A DNA stretch of 47,490 bases from Cytophagaceae bacterium (GTDB lineage Bacteria > Bacteroidota > Bacteroidia > Cytophagales > Spirosomataceae), in assembly GCA_027488335.1 (NCBI GenBank), contig JAIYBU010000155.1:1-47490 (forward strand). Reading direction: 5' to 3'. The notes below the pieces were generated by a model. The model saw only the letters and a program-made list of their open reading frames with translations, was not told the origin of the DNA and ran no database searches. The translations under genes were made by a program, and so were the position numbers. Positions 9,106 to 17,333 of the stretch are shown piece by piece (positions within the stretch are counted from its first letter, which is position 1; each line of letters starts with the position of its first letter).

Positions 9106-11079
9106 TCACCCCTGTACAACTGTTCCGAGCAAACCTGCAATTTTTTTAATTACCTCTTTGAGTTGCATTAATTGAACCAAAATTTGGTCTTGTTCTTCGT
9201 AGGTTTGGGCTTCCAAAAGTTGATTCGATAATTTCGTCATGTCAGCTTCATAACGAGCCTTTTTTAGTCTTAGTACGTTCGTATAAGCCAAATCTGCCAA
9301 TTTATCAGTTTCTGATGGGATATAAATATCTTTTTTTACCCAATTTTCGCTTAATTGGTGCGGCGTTGAAAGCCAATTAATAACCTGCTGCTGAATTTCA
9401 GTATCTTGATGGCTCGTAAAATGAGAAGTATCGGGAACTTGATGTCGTTCATAAAAATCTCTGAAAATTGTTAAAATTTTCTGATACGTTGGCGTTTCAA
9501 AAACCATATCTCTGATTTCGTTGAAAACATAATCAGTCAACGTAAAATCAATATTATCAACCACATTTCGGTCTAAAACGTGCGTGCCATAGCAAACCAA
9601 AAGCCTGATACATTCTTCTTCTTGATAGGAAACTGCCGAGCGTTGAGCCTCAGTTCTTTCGACAGGGGAGCTGGGCGAAACTTCTGGACGCTCAACCAAA
9701 ACATCTAAATCGCCCACTTGCTGAGGCTGAACTCGATTTTGACGTTGACGGTCTTTTTCGGCGTCGTTTACTTTTTTGAGCGAAATTTTGTTGCCTTCCG
9801 TAATCAAGATGTGCTCTTCGATACCCATCAAGTTGGCCACTTCTTGATAAAAAACCGAACGTTTGATTGAATCAGGAATCTTAGAAATGGTTTCAACCAA
9901 TTCTTTAATTACTTCCGCTCGCTTGATTGGGTCATGGCCAACATCTTTGAGTGAAATCTCGGTTTTAAAACGAATAAAATCTTTTTGAGTTCGCTGAACG
10001 TATTCTTTAAATGCCTGACTACCAACTTTCTGTATAAAGCTATCGGGGTCGTCGCCATCGGGAAAAACTACGGCTTTTACGTTTAGTCCTTCTTCTAAAA
10101 TAATATCGATTCCACGCAAGGAGGCTTTGATACCTGCAGCGTCGCCATCGTAAAGGACCGTGATATTGTTCGTGAAACGCCTAATAAGTTGTATTTGCTC
10201 TTTGGTGAGCGATGTTCCCGAAGAAGCCACCACATTTTCCACACCCGATTGGCTCAAGGAAACCACATCGGTATAACCTTCTACTAAATAACAATTATCT
10301 TCTACACGAATCGGATTTTTGGCTTGCTGAATACCATAAACGATGTAACTTTTGTGATAAACGGCCGTTTCGGGTGAGTTTAGATATTTAGGTGCATTTG
10401 GGTCTTTTTTCAGAATCCTTGCTCCAAATGCAATGGGTTTTCCACCTACATTATGAATCGGAAAAATGACTCGCCCTCTAAATCTATCAATGGGTTCTTT
10501 GCCTTCTTTTACAATCGAAAGTCCTGCTTTTTCAAGAATATCAACCGAAAAACCGTTTTTTATGGCGTGTTTCGTAAACGCATCCCATCCATCGGGGCTA
10601 TAACCCAGCTCAAATCGCTGAATAGTGGTATGATTAAAACCACGTTCTTTAAAATAACTCTGCCCGATACTTTGTCCTTCGGTGCTCTTCCAAAGTTGGT
10701 CTTGGTAATATTTATTGGCAAAATCTAATACTATATAAAGACTTTCCTTTTCGTTTTGGGCTTGTTGCTCTTCGTTGGTTACTTCTTTTTCGGCTACTTC
10801 AATACCATATTTTTTAGCCAAATGCTTGAGAGCTTCGGGATAGCCTATACCTTCTATATCCATTACAAAACGCACCGAGTCGCCCGCTTTACCGCAGCCA
10901 AAACACTTATAAATACCCTTAGCTGGCGAAACATAGAACGAAGGCGTTTTTTCGTTATGAAAAGGACAACAGGCCATCATGTTTGCTCCCCGTTTTTTGA
11001 GAGAAACATATTCGCCAATAACTTCTGTTACGTCGGCCGCTTGTAAAATCTGTTGAACTGTTTCTTGACTTATACGCAT
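9106..11079 (-). CDS. dnaG: DNA primase DnaG
   Basis: 657-residue replicative primase. The N-terminal CHC2 zinc ribbon is intact (Cys38, His41, Cys59, Cys62 in ACCPFHNEKTP and KCFGCGKAGD). The RNA-polymerase core has FRGRVIFPI, the TOPRIM EGYTD motif and the metal-binding DGDAAGIKA. The C-terminal helicase-binding region is poorly conserved and ends in a coiled-coil-like stretch, as usual in Bacteroidota. Monocistronic, divergent from the TRIC channel gene. Confidence 0.97.
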   Translation of the reverse strand: MRISQETVQQILQAADVTEVIGEYVSLKKRGANMMACCPFHNEKTPSFYVSPAKGIYKCFGCGKAGDSVRFVMDIEGIGYPEALKHLAKKYGIEVAEKEVTNEEQQAQNEKESLYIVLDFANKYYQDQLWKSTEGQSIGQSYFKERGFNHTTIQRFELGYSPDGWDAFTKHAIKNGFSVDILEKAGLSIVKEGKEPIDRFRGRVIFPIHNVGGKPIAFGARILKKDPNAPKYLNSPETAVYHKSYIVYGIQQAKNPIRVEDNCYLVEGYTDVVSLSQSGVENVVASSGTSLTKEQIQLIRRFTNNITVLYDGDAAGIKASLRGIDIILEEGLNVKAVVFPDGDDPDSFIQKVGSQAFKEYVQRTQKDFIRFKTEISLKDVGHDPIKRAEVIKELVETISKIPDSIKRSVFYQEVANLMGIEEHILITEGNKISLKKVNDAEKDRQRQNRVQPQQVGDLDVLVERPEVSPSSPVERTEAQRSAVSYQEEECIRLLVCYGTHVLDRNVVDNIDFTLTDYVFNEIRDMVFETPTYQKILTIFRDFYERHQVPDTSHFTSHQDTEIQQQVINWLSTPHQLSENWVKKDIYIPSETDKLADLAYTNVLRLKKARYEADMTKLSNQLLEAQTYEEQDQILVQLMQLKEVIKKIAGLLGTVVQG

Positions 11080-11123
11080 AGTGCAATTTACTCAGTACAT
11101 AATCAAAATGACACATTTTGTAC

Positions 11124-11131
11124 TATTTTTG
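11124..11131 (+). promoter_or_regulatory. TAnnTTTG promoter element for the TRIC channel gene
   Basis: TATTTTTG fits the Bacteroidota -7 consensus and lies 22 bp before the GTG start at 11154. It makes the upstream TTG at 11118 impossible as a start if this promoter is used. Confidence 0.5.
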
Positions 11132-11153
11132 TTCCGAAAAAAACAAAGGTACA

Positions 11154-11756
11154 GTGGAATTTTATACTTTTATCAATATTGGTGGAACAATTGCTTTTGC
11201 GGCATCGGGTGCTTTGGCAGGAATTCGTAAAAAACTTGACGTGTTTGGGCTGGCCGTAATGGCTTTCGTGACATCGGTTGGGGGGGGGACTATTCGTGAT
11301 ATTTTGATTGGACATTTACCCGTTAGATGGATTCTTGATTCTTCGATTGTGTTGCTCATTGCTGGTGTGACGCTCATCACGATTTTGTTTAATAACCGCA
11401 TCGAAAAATTGGATAAAACCCTAACTTTTTTCGATTCATTAGGACTTGGATTTTTTACACTCCGAGGAATCCAAGAAGGTATTGCGATTCAGCTGGATAT
11501 TCCTTCTTGTCTGATTTTAGGTACGATTACGGCTTGTTTTGGTGGCGTGATTCGAGATATTTTGCTTAACGAAATTCCAACACTTTTCCGAAAAGAAATC
11601 TATGCTACGGCCTGTATTTTAGGCGGAATTGCCTTTTTTTTATTACAAAAGCTCAATATGTCTGCACAAATTATTGAAATCCTCACGATTCTGACCATTT
11701 TTGGAATAAGGCTTATTGCTGTAAAAATGAATATTTCATTGCCGAAGGTTGATTGA
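11154..11756 (+). CDS. TRIC/UPF0126 family trimeric cation channel protein
   Basis: Predicted 200-residue integral membrane protein of the bacterial TRIC (UPF0126, YicG) family, which form trimeric monovalent-cation channels. Two repeats of three helices are visible, each with the family glycine/arginine motif: GGGTIRDILIG and FGGVIRDILLNE. Start chosen as GTG 11154, with AAAGG a few bases upstream and behind a TAnnTTTG element, giving MEFYTFINIGGT; the frame extends to a TTG at 11118 that overlaps the promoter. The first GGG motif is encoded by nine consecutive G (11280-11288), unusual in this genome. Confidence 0.87.
   Translation: MEFYTFINIGGTIAFAASGALAGIRKKLDVFGLAVMAFVTSVGGGTIRDILIGHLPVRWILDSSIVLLIAGVTLITILFNNRIEKLDKTLTFFDSLGLGFFTLRGIQEGIAIQLDIPSCLILGTITACFGGVIRDILLNEIPTLFRKEIYATACILGGIAFFLLQKLNMSAQIIEILTILTIFGIRLIAVKMNISLPKVD
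11280..11288. repeat. G9 homopolymer inside the TRIC channel gene
   Basis: Nine consecutive G encode the conserved Gly-Gly-Gly of the first TRIC motif. Length change by one base would frameshift the gene after about 45 codons. Confidence 0.95.
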
Positions 11757-11761
11757 TTGGT

Positions 11762-11788
11762 AGAACAATTTTCAAAACTGTTCTTTTG
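11762..11788 (+). terminator. Weak hairpin after the TRIC gene
   Basis: agaacaatttt and aaaactgttct form an imperfect inverted repeat followed by a few T. It lies 6 bp after the stop. The rest of the 135-bp gap before 11892 shows no feature. Confidence 0.4.
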
Positions 11789-11891
11789 GTAGATACACAA
11801 TTTTGAAATCGGACTGCCTACGCAGTTGTGTTACAGTTCATTCAATTTTTTTGGCACAAGATTTGAAATAGCTTCTTCAAAATAATCAACC

Positions 11892-12656
11892 ATGAAGAAA
11901 CTAACGTTCTTCGCAATGGCTTTCCTTATAACCATGCAAGCAAATTCACAAGATTTGCATCTACGAGGCATTGCGACCAATTATTCTCAAACGGGCCGAA
12001 TCACACCCAAACTTAGCTATAACCTACATGTTTTGTCAGTAGTGAATGCTTCCACGCTCAAAATAGGAGAGAAGAGTTTTCCAGCAGGGCATGCACATTT
12101 TATTCCACATTTGTTGCTCAACTATAAACTGAGCGATAAATTAAATGTGGGTGGCGGTTATGCTTTTGGCCGACACGATATTTTTGGTTTACGAGAAAAC
12201 GAAAATCGGATTGTCCTACAAATGGCCTATAATTATAAAATTGGGAAATTAACGACCAATAATCGTGGACGTTTAGAGTGGCGTAGCCCATTAAATTTAC
12301 AAACCAATGTTCGCTCCGATGCCTCTATTTTTCGTTATCAACTGGGTTTGAATTATCCATTATACGATACAAAAAAATCTAAAAAGGGTATTTATGCTTT
12401 GGCTTCTAACGAAGTGTTTTTGTATTTGAAAGGAGCAACAAATGGCCCTGTTAGCTCAAAAAATGGACTTTTATTATCAGAAAACTGGTCGAACATTGGT
12501 TTGGGTTATACAACAGGCAAAAACCGAATTGAAGTGGGTTATGGTTTTCAATCGTTGGTCAGAAACAAAAAACAAGACATGCGTTTCTTGAATTTACTGC
12601 AACTATCGTTCTCAACATCAATTAATTGGGCAGATGTGCAATATTGGTATTATTAA
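11892..12656 (+). CDS. DUF2490-like outer-membrane beta-barrel protein
   Basis: 254-residue secreted protein with signal peptide MKKLTFFAMAFLITMQANSQ. The mature part is made of alternating amphipathic strands with aromatic girdles (LLLNYKLSDKLNVGGGYAFGR, RYQLGLNYPLYD, NIGLGYTTGKNRIEVGYGFQ) and ends in an aromatic Tyr-Tyr, as in outer-membrane barrels. Length and the R-x-E-x-R/R-Y-Q-L-G pattern fit the DUF2490 family. Function is unknown. It converges with the TauE/SafE gene; the 48-bp gap contains an AT-rich partial inverted repeat (tatataaa / ttttatata) that may serve as terminator. Confidence 0.8.
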   Translation: MKKLTFFAMAFLITMQANSQDLHLRGIATNYSQTGRITPKLSYNLHVLSVVNASTLKIGEKSFPAGHAHFIPHLLLNYKLSDKLNVGGGYAFGRHDIFGLRENENRIVLQMAYNYKIGKLTTNNRGRLEWRSPLNLQTNVRSDASIFRYQLGLNYPLYDTKKSKKGIYALASNEVFLYLKGATNGPVSSKNGLLLSENWSNIGLGYTTGKNRIEVGYGFQSLVRNKKQDMRFLNLLQLSFSTSINWADVQYWYY

Positions 12657-12704
12657 AATAGTCCGCAGTTCATAGGTTTTTATATAAATAGCTGATTATC
12701 AGTT

Positions 12705-13691
12705 TTATATATTTTTCTTTATTCGTGCCAAATAAGCAAAAGTAGCCAGCCCAGCTACGAGTGTAACTGCCGAAAGACCTAAGTGTGGAAGCGATGGTTT
12801 TAGTACCCACATGGCTCCAATAAACTGCACAATCAGAATAATATAGAGGAAAGTTGCAATGGCTTTACGAGGTAATTTACTAATGACAAATGAACCGAGT
12901 GGAGCAAAAAAAGCCACAAACGGAATACATGCCAGCCACATTTCAAACGCTTCTTGTTGAAAATCGCCAATGACTGCTCCGTGAATAAAAAAGCCAAGAA
13001 GCGTTTCGAGCGTCATGATGATAACCGATGAAGGTACAGCTACTTTTTCGTCGATTTTATAATAAATTGTCATTAAACAAAAAGTGAAAATATTGATTCC
13101 TGTACCGAAGAGTGATGAAATCATGCCACCGATAAGCCCAAAAAACACTAATCTTGCCATATCCGCACGCATGAAATTTTGAATTTTATCAAAAACTTCA
13201 CGCTGCGTTTTTGTGTTTTCATACCATAAAACCAAACCAAAACTGAGCCAAAGTGATACAAAAAATAACTTTGCCAATGGTGGCGAAATAAGTGGCACTA
13301 TGTAATAAGTGCCGAAAATGAGTCCGAAAATTCCACCAAATGTTACGTACTTGATGTAATTCCAGTCAACTTTTATTTTTAGTCCTAAGATTAATAAGGA
13401 GGCTGAGGTCATACCGATGCTTTGAATAGCAAAAGCGAAATTACGTGCTACCGAAGGTTCGATTTTGAGCAAAAGCGTAAAAACAGGATAAGCGATTGCC
13501 GCACTTCCTTCAGGGCTGGAGCCTGCAATAAATGCTCCAAAAATCATGGTTAGTACGGCCGCCCAATGTTTGGCAAAGACATAAAAACTATCGGTTGAGG
13601 TCACGTAAAATCCCCAGCAGGATAGCACAATTACCACGAAAGCAAAGTATAAATAAGGGATTTTGTTTTTAGTGGTTTTTTCGACGGACAT
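12705..13691 (-). CDS. TauE/SafE family permease
   Basis: Predicted 328-residue inner-membrane protein with eight to nine hydrophobic helices in two related halves, typical of TauE/SafE (DUF81) transporters, which export or import organosulfonates, sulfite or sulfoacetate. Family features are FGAFIAGSSPEGSAAIAYPVF in the first half and FFGLIGGMISSLFGTGINIF in the second, each split here across predicted re-entrant segments. The start MSVEKTTKNKI at 13691 is used because it lies just downstream of a TAnnTTTG element on this strand; the longer frame to 13745 would run through that element. The substrate cannot be assigned from context. Confidence 0.88.
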   Translation of the reverse strand: MSVEKTTKNKIPYLYFAFVVIVLSCWGFYVTSTDSFYVFAKHWAAVLTMIFGAFIAGSSPEGSAAIAYPVFTLLLKIEPSVARNFAFAIQSIGMTSASLLILGLKIKVDWNYIKYVTFGGIFGLIFGTYYIVPLISPPLAKLFFVSLWLSFGLVLWYENTKTQREVFDKIQNFMRADMARLVFFGLIGGMISSLFGTGINIFTFCLMTIYYKIDEKVAVPSSVIIMTLETLLGFFIHGAVIGDFQQEAFEMWLACIPFVAFFAPLGSFVISKLPRKAIATFLYIILIVQFIGAMWVLKPSLPHLGLSAVTLVAGLATFAYLARIKKNI

Positions 13692-13703
13692 AGAAAAATG
13701 TGT

Positions 13704-13711
13704 TACTTTTG
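13704..13711 (+). promoter_or_regulatory. TAnnTTTG promoter element for the coiled-coil gene
   Basis: TACTTTTG on the plus strand, 38 bp before the ATG at 13750. It faces the oppositely oriented element at 13721-13728, so the two predicted transcription starts nearly coincide. Confidence 0.5.
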
Positions 13712-13720
13712 TATAGTTCA

Positions 13721-13728
13721 CAAATTTA
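13721..13728 (-). promoter_or_regulatory. TAnnTTTG promoter element for the TauE/SafE gene
   Basis: The minus strand reads TAAATTTG, 29 bp before the ATG at 13691. It lies only 9 bp from the plus-strand element at 13704-13711, in face-to-face orientation. Confidence 0.5.
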
Positions 13729-13749
13729 AGTGCAATTAATAACATTCTA

Positions 13750-14154
13750 ATGAAAAATATTGAGGAGATTCTTGAAAAACTATTGGCCGAGCAAGACTTT
13801 TTGAAAGAAATGCAAGGACGAATTGTAGAAAACTATGACATTATGATTCAGAATCAGCAGCAAAATGCCGATAACCACGAGGTTGTGATTCATAATCAAA
13901 CAACGATTATTCGTAATCAAGAAATTATTGTCAATAATCAGATAAATATTGTTAGAAATCAGAAGCAAATTGTGCAAAATCAAGTGCAATTGGATGTGAT
14001 TTTACAAACTCAGGCTCATTTATTGAATTTAGTGAAAAAACTTTCTGGTCAGCATGAAAGTATTGAAGAAACGAGCCAATTTATTAATGATTTAATTGAA
14101 ACTAAGAAAGAAAGTATAAATGCAAAGCCATTTAATGACCCGAGTTCGCTCTGA
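13750..14154 (+). CDS. Small coiled-coil protein with I-x-x-N-Q heptads
   Basis: 134-residue protein without signal peptide or membrane segment; family not recognised. The central region (about residues 27-85) is a run of seven-residue repeats in which Ile/Val and Asn-Gln recur at fixed positions: VIHNQTT, IIRNQEI, IVNNQIN, IVRNQKQ, IVQNQVQ. With Ile/Val at heptad position a, Asn falls at d, the arrangement called N@d in trimeric autotransporter stalks. Flanks are ordinary charged helices (EEILEKLLAEQDFLKEMQGR and VKKLSGQHESIEETSQF). Trimerisation is an inference. It converges with the XRE regulator gene, sharing a terminator. Confidence 0.8.
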   Translation: MKNIEEILEKLLAEQDFLKEMQGRIVENYDIMIQNQQQNADNHEVVIHNQTTIIRNQEIIVNNQINIVRNQKQIVQNQVQLDVILQTQAHLLNLVKKLSGQHESIEETSQFINDLIETKKESINAKPFNDPSSL

Positions 14155-14203
14155 AAACCTGCAAGCTCTTGATGACTCCGTTTTTGCAAACCTTGCAGGT
14201 TTT
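14154..14203. terminator. Bidirectional terminator between convergent genes
   Basis: Perfect 12-bp inverted repeat aaaacctgcaag (14154-14165) and cttgcaggtttt (14192-14203). It spans the whole gap between the stop of the coiled-coil gene and the stop of the XRE gene, and its arms end in A and T runs so that it can serve both strands. Confidence 0.8.
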
Positions 14204-14657
14204 AGCCATGTAGTTTTTCTTCCAAAAGTCTAACCTGAATCTGTAACGATTTTATTTCAGAATCTTTACTTTCTACAATTTGTTTTGTCAGTTTAAGCTG
14301 AATTTGTAGCCCTTCGATTTGTTGGCTTAGTAGTTTATTATGAAATTCGAGTTGACGTTTTTCGCTGCTGAAATCTTCGCTTAATTCTTTGTTTAACTTT
14401 GTTTTATTTTTTGAATGAAGTAGGTTTTGGAGTTGCTCTTCAGTAAATTCCGAGAAGTCGGAATTTTTCAAGTCATCAATATTAATTCCGAAATAGTCGC
14501 TAATTAAATCGCAGACATCTAAAGGAGGGAAGGTTTTTCCAATTTCGTAGTCGGAAATAGCACTTTTGCTTATTTTTAGGCTTTCGCCGAGCTTTTCTAA
14601 AGTTATTTTTTGTTGCTTTCGTAAAATTCTGAGATTCTTGCCAAATCTATTTTCCAT
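14202..14657 (-). CDS. XRE-family HTH regulator with C-terminal coiled coil
   Basis: 151-residue protein. Residues about 5-60 form a classic Cro/CI helix-turn-helix (FGKNLRILRKQQKITLEKLG, SKSAISDYEIGKTFPPLDVC, then a LISDYFGINIDDL helix). Residues about 85-150 are a long charged coiled coil (LSEDFSSEKRQLEFHNKLLS and following), probably for dimerisation. This HTH-plus-coil layout is common in Bacteroidota. The target is unknown. A 210-bp gene-free stretch upstream (14658-14867) shows no recognisable feature beyond AT richness. Confidence 0.88.
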   Translation of the reverse strand: MENRFGKNLRILRKQQKITLEKLGESLKISKSAISDYEIGKTFPPLDVCDLISDYFGINIDDLKNSDFSEFTEEQLQNLLHSKNKTKLNKELSEDFSSEKRQLEFHNKLLSQQIEGLQIQLKLTKQIVESKDSEIKSLQIQVRLLEEKLHG

Positions 14658-14867
14658 TCTGTAAGGAATTGCTTCTTATTTATTTCCGTAAATTTGGAAT
14701 TATTTCGGATTGTCTATTATTTTATCATAGCAATTTAAGAAATTTGGTAGATATTAAAAAATCAAATTTGTGAGAGTCTGCCACCAAAAGCCGATAAAAC
14801 TTTATTTTTTCATCATACGTTATATTTAGACTCTGTTCGTTTTTAGTGTATTATGCTCGGTTAAAGT

Positions 14868-16886
14868 TTAATCTTGTTTGGTTTTTATAACAAAATAAGT
14901 ATCATACTTTTTTAACTCTTCTCCAAATTTTTCCATAATATCCTTATCAGATTGACTACTTGCTCTTACACTAACAAAAACTTTATTAGAGTTAGCAACC
15001 TCTTTTTCATTAACTATCTCGCCGTCAAGAATAAATAGTGCAGTGCTACCTTTCGGGAATTTAACCGAAGCATGGAATTTATCGCTATTAAGCCGCATAA
15101 TGCTGATTTTTTCATATTCTCCATCTGCTTCTTTTGTAAATTCTCTTTTAACACGCTTCTGAGATTCTTGTATTTGTTTTGCTACATTTTCGAGAATAGA
15201 TTTACGCTTTTCGTTATCTTTCAAGAAAATGTCTATACCTTTTTTTTTTTTTTTTTCTATGCAGCCATCTTTTGCTTTTTCTCCATAAAATAAAACGGTA
15301 TTTTTATCTTTTTGAGAGGAGATATCTTGGCTATCAATTGCTTCTGGGTTAATTCGATATAGAATACTTGAAGGGTATTCAACTCGATTAATAATTACCA
15401 AAGGATTTTCCCCAAGTTTATTTGTTTCTAAAATCGTGCGGAGGGTGTCTTGATTTTTAGCAATATTTGAAAATGGTGTAGGTGTTTTGGGTAGTTTTGA
15501 TGAGAGAGTAAATTGAGGCATAATTTTACTGTCTCTACTGGTTGTAAAAATTGGGAGTGTTTTTATCTTATCAAATATCAAATAGGTGTTTTTTTCTAAT
15601 TTCGTAAGATTTGGGTATAAATAATAGCTTCCAGGCCCACCAATGTTGTAAGATGAATGTACACGGATAGTTACTTTTCTTTTTTCATATTTTTTATCTA
15701 AAAGTATGGAATTATCTTTTGTCAAGAAGTCTTTGCCTTTTATCAACATTTGCCCCTCTGCTATAATGGTAACACTGTCAACTTTTTCAAGATTTAAGGT
15801 AAAATTTATAGGCCGACAAAATTTTGAAGAATCATTCTGTGATACAAAATCTTGTGTTAAAGTATCTAATACTATTTTTGTTTTCTTTAATGTATCATTT
15901 TTCGATATGTCATTTTTAACGTCTATTGACTGAATGATTTTACCTGAATTTTTCTGTTTATAGATAGTATTAACTTTCTCCTCAGCAAATGCCATAACTC
16001 CGACTGCTATAATCGGCAATGATAAAAAATACAATAGTTTTTTCATGTTTTTTGTTGGTGTTTTAAATAAAAACTGGATTCGTTCGAATAGCGGTTTTGT
16101 ACTAAACTGATTGGTAAGCATGGCATTGGGTGCAACGCTGAGCTTCAATAATAAATGTGCATATTCTCGGCTGTCGTGTGTGGCTGACATCAGAGCGTCA
16201 ACCTCATATTCGTGAAGTTGTTTCAAAGATTTTTGATAAAAATAAATAATCGGATTAAACCAAAAAATAACTTTCAAAATGCCCAAAAGCAGTAAGTCGA
16301 GCGTGTGTAAACGTTGTGCATGAAAGCTCTCGTGGGCAATAATTAAGGCTTGTTCGTGTGGAGTTAGCTTATCGGGATTTAGAAATACATAGTTAAAAAA
16401 TGACGAGTTACTTTGTTTTTTTGTGAGTAATATTTTTAATTTTTTTATATTTTGGTGGCTGGGCGAAGTTGAATCCGCCGAAGAACTGGCTTTTTTGATG
16501 CCGTAAAATATTGACAAAATGTTCTTTAAAAACAGAAAAAACATCACTCCAACACCCACTAAGTAGATGACATTTAGCATCTGAATCCAGTCAATCTCTG
16601 CTTGGGGCGATTCTTTAATAATTGCAGGTGGCTGAATTGTAGATACTTGATTATTAGTACTTTTCTTTATCTCTTCATCTGCAAAAGTAGTTTCTTGAAT
16701 CGGTTGTGGTTCAAGTATAACTATTTCTGTTCGCTCGTAGCTTAGTAAGGGAATCGTTAGGCTCAATGCCAACGAAATGAGCAAATAAAATCTGTTGAGG
16801 GCATGAAAACTCATTCGGCGAAACCCGAAAAAATACAGACCATAAAGGGCCGTTAGGCAGATTGTAGATTTGAGTAGATAGTCCAT
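14868..16886 (-). CDS. M56 family metallopeptidase, BlaR1/MecR1-like sensor
   Basis: 672-residue membrane protein. The N-terminal half has four predicted membrane segments (MDYLLKSTICLTALYGLYFF at the start, a second near residue 35, one near residue 110, and one around residue 285, LLYFLSLPIIAVGVMAF) and the gluzincin motif HESFH (His185, Glu186, His189) of M56 peptidases. The C-terminal ~370 residues are extracytoplasmic and unlike the beta-lactam-binding domain of BlaR1, so the signal is unknown. By analogy it would cleave or inactivate the BlaI-type repressor encoded 74 bp upstream. A run of 17 A in the coding strand (15240-15256) encodes five lysines and is prone to slippage. Confidence 0.88.
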   Translation of the reverse strand: MDYLLKSTICLTALYGLYFFGFRRMSFHALNRFYLLISLALSLTIPLLSYERTEIVILEPQPIQETTFADEEIKKSTNNQVSTIQPPAIIKESPQAEIDWIQMLNVIYLVGVGVMFFLFLKNILSIFYGIKKASSSADSTSPSHQNIKKLKILLTKKQSNSSFFNYVFLNPDKLTPHEQALIIAHESFHAQRLHTLDLLLLGILKVIFWFNPIIYFYQKSLKQLHEYEVDALMSATHDSREYAHLLLKLSVAPNAMLTNQFSTKPLFERIQFLFKTPTKNMKKLLYFLSLPIIAVGVMAFAEEKVNTIYKQKNSGKIIQSIDVKNDISKNDTLKKTKIVLDTLTQDFVSQNDSSKFCRPINFTLNLEKVDSVTIIAEGQMLIKGKDFLTKDNSILLDKKYEKRKVTIRVHSSYNIGGPGSYYLYPNLTKLEKNTYLIFDKIKTLPIFTTSRDSKIMPQFTLSSKLPKTPTPFSNIAKNQDTLRTILETNKLGENPLVIINRVEYPSSILYRINPEAIDSQDISSQKDKNTVLFYGEKAKDGCIEKKKKKGIDIFLKDNEKRKSILENVAKQIQESQKRVKREFTKEADGEYEKISIMRLNSDKFHASVKFPKGSTALFILDGEIVNEKEVANSNKVFVSVRASSQSDKDIMEKFGEELKKYDTYFVIKTKQD
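15240..15256. repeat. A17/T17 homopolymer inside the M56 gene
   Basis: Seventeen consecutive T on the plus strand (A on the coding strand) encode the Lys run in IEKKKKKGID, in the extracytoplasmic part of the M56 protein. It is the longest mononucleotide run noticed in the window. Confidence 0.95.
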
Positions 16887-16888
16887 AA

Positions 16889-16979
16889 AACCACCCCCAA
16901 CCCCTGAAGGGGAGTGAAGGATTTTGTTTAGTGTATATTTTGACTTTTCCTCTATCCCCTTTAGGGGTTAGGGGTGGTT
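16889..16979. repeat. Large GC-rich inverted repeat between M56 and blaI-like genes
   Basis: Arms of 25 bases at 16889-16913 and 16955-16979 are inverted copies with about two mismatches (cores ccaacccctgaagggg and cccctttaggggttagg). Each arm itself carries the small palindrome CCCC-T-(A/G)AA-GGGG. The right arm encodes the last residues and stop (TTPNP-stop) of the BlaI-like protein, so the element has become part of that gene. Similar C4/G4 elements are dispersed in Bacteroidota genomes; that statement is from general knowledge. Confidence 0.8.
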
Positions 16980-17326
16980 ATGATGTTCTTCAACTTCTCA
17001 ATCTCCTCCACCGTCAGATTTTCCTCTTTTGCCATAAACGAGAGTAGGTTTTCTACCGAATTATCGAAATAATTGGCAAATACTTTTCTAAAACTCCGCT
17101 GTCCGTATTCTTCTTTTGATATTATCGGAAAATACTCGTAGGTTTTTCCATAAGCTTTGTAGCTCAGAAAACCCTTGTTTTCGAGCAGCCGCACCACCGA
17201 CGAAATCGTGTTGTAAGGTGGTTTTGGGTCATCGGGTATTTTTTCGATAATGTCTCGCACTAAACATCGGTCTAAATCCCAGATGATTTGCATGATGCGT
17301 TCTTCGGTTTTTGTTAGTTCTTCCAT
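16961..17326 (-). CDS. BlaI/MecI/CopY-family repressor
   Basis: 121-residue penicillinase-repressor-type winged helix regulator. The N-terminal segment MEELTKTEERIMQIIWDLDR, the PPYNTISSVVRLLENKGFLS recognition region and the KAYGKTYEYFPIISKEEYG wing are family hallmarks. The C-terminal helix for dimerisation ends in a short tail encoded by an inverted repeat element. It precedes the M56 sensor gene on the same strand, the usual repressor-sensor pair. Two operator-like palindromes lie directly upstream (17343-17378) and overlap the expected promoter, pointing to autorepression. Confidence 0.92.
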   Translation of the reverse strand: MEELTKTEERIMQIIWDLDRCLVRDIIEKIPDDPKPPYNTISSVVRLLENKGFLSYKAYGKTYEYFPIISKEEYGQRSFRKVFANYFDNSVENLLSFMAKEENLTVEEIEKLKNIITTPNP

Positions 17327-17333
17327 GATGAAA

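Noticed and set aside
13845-14010. Regular DNA repeats in the coiled-coil gene, at first CRISPR-like
   Set aside because: The period is 21 bp and follows codons for I-x-x-N-Q heptads; there are no unique spacers and no cas genes.
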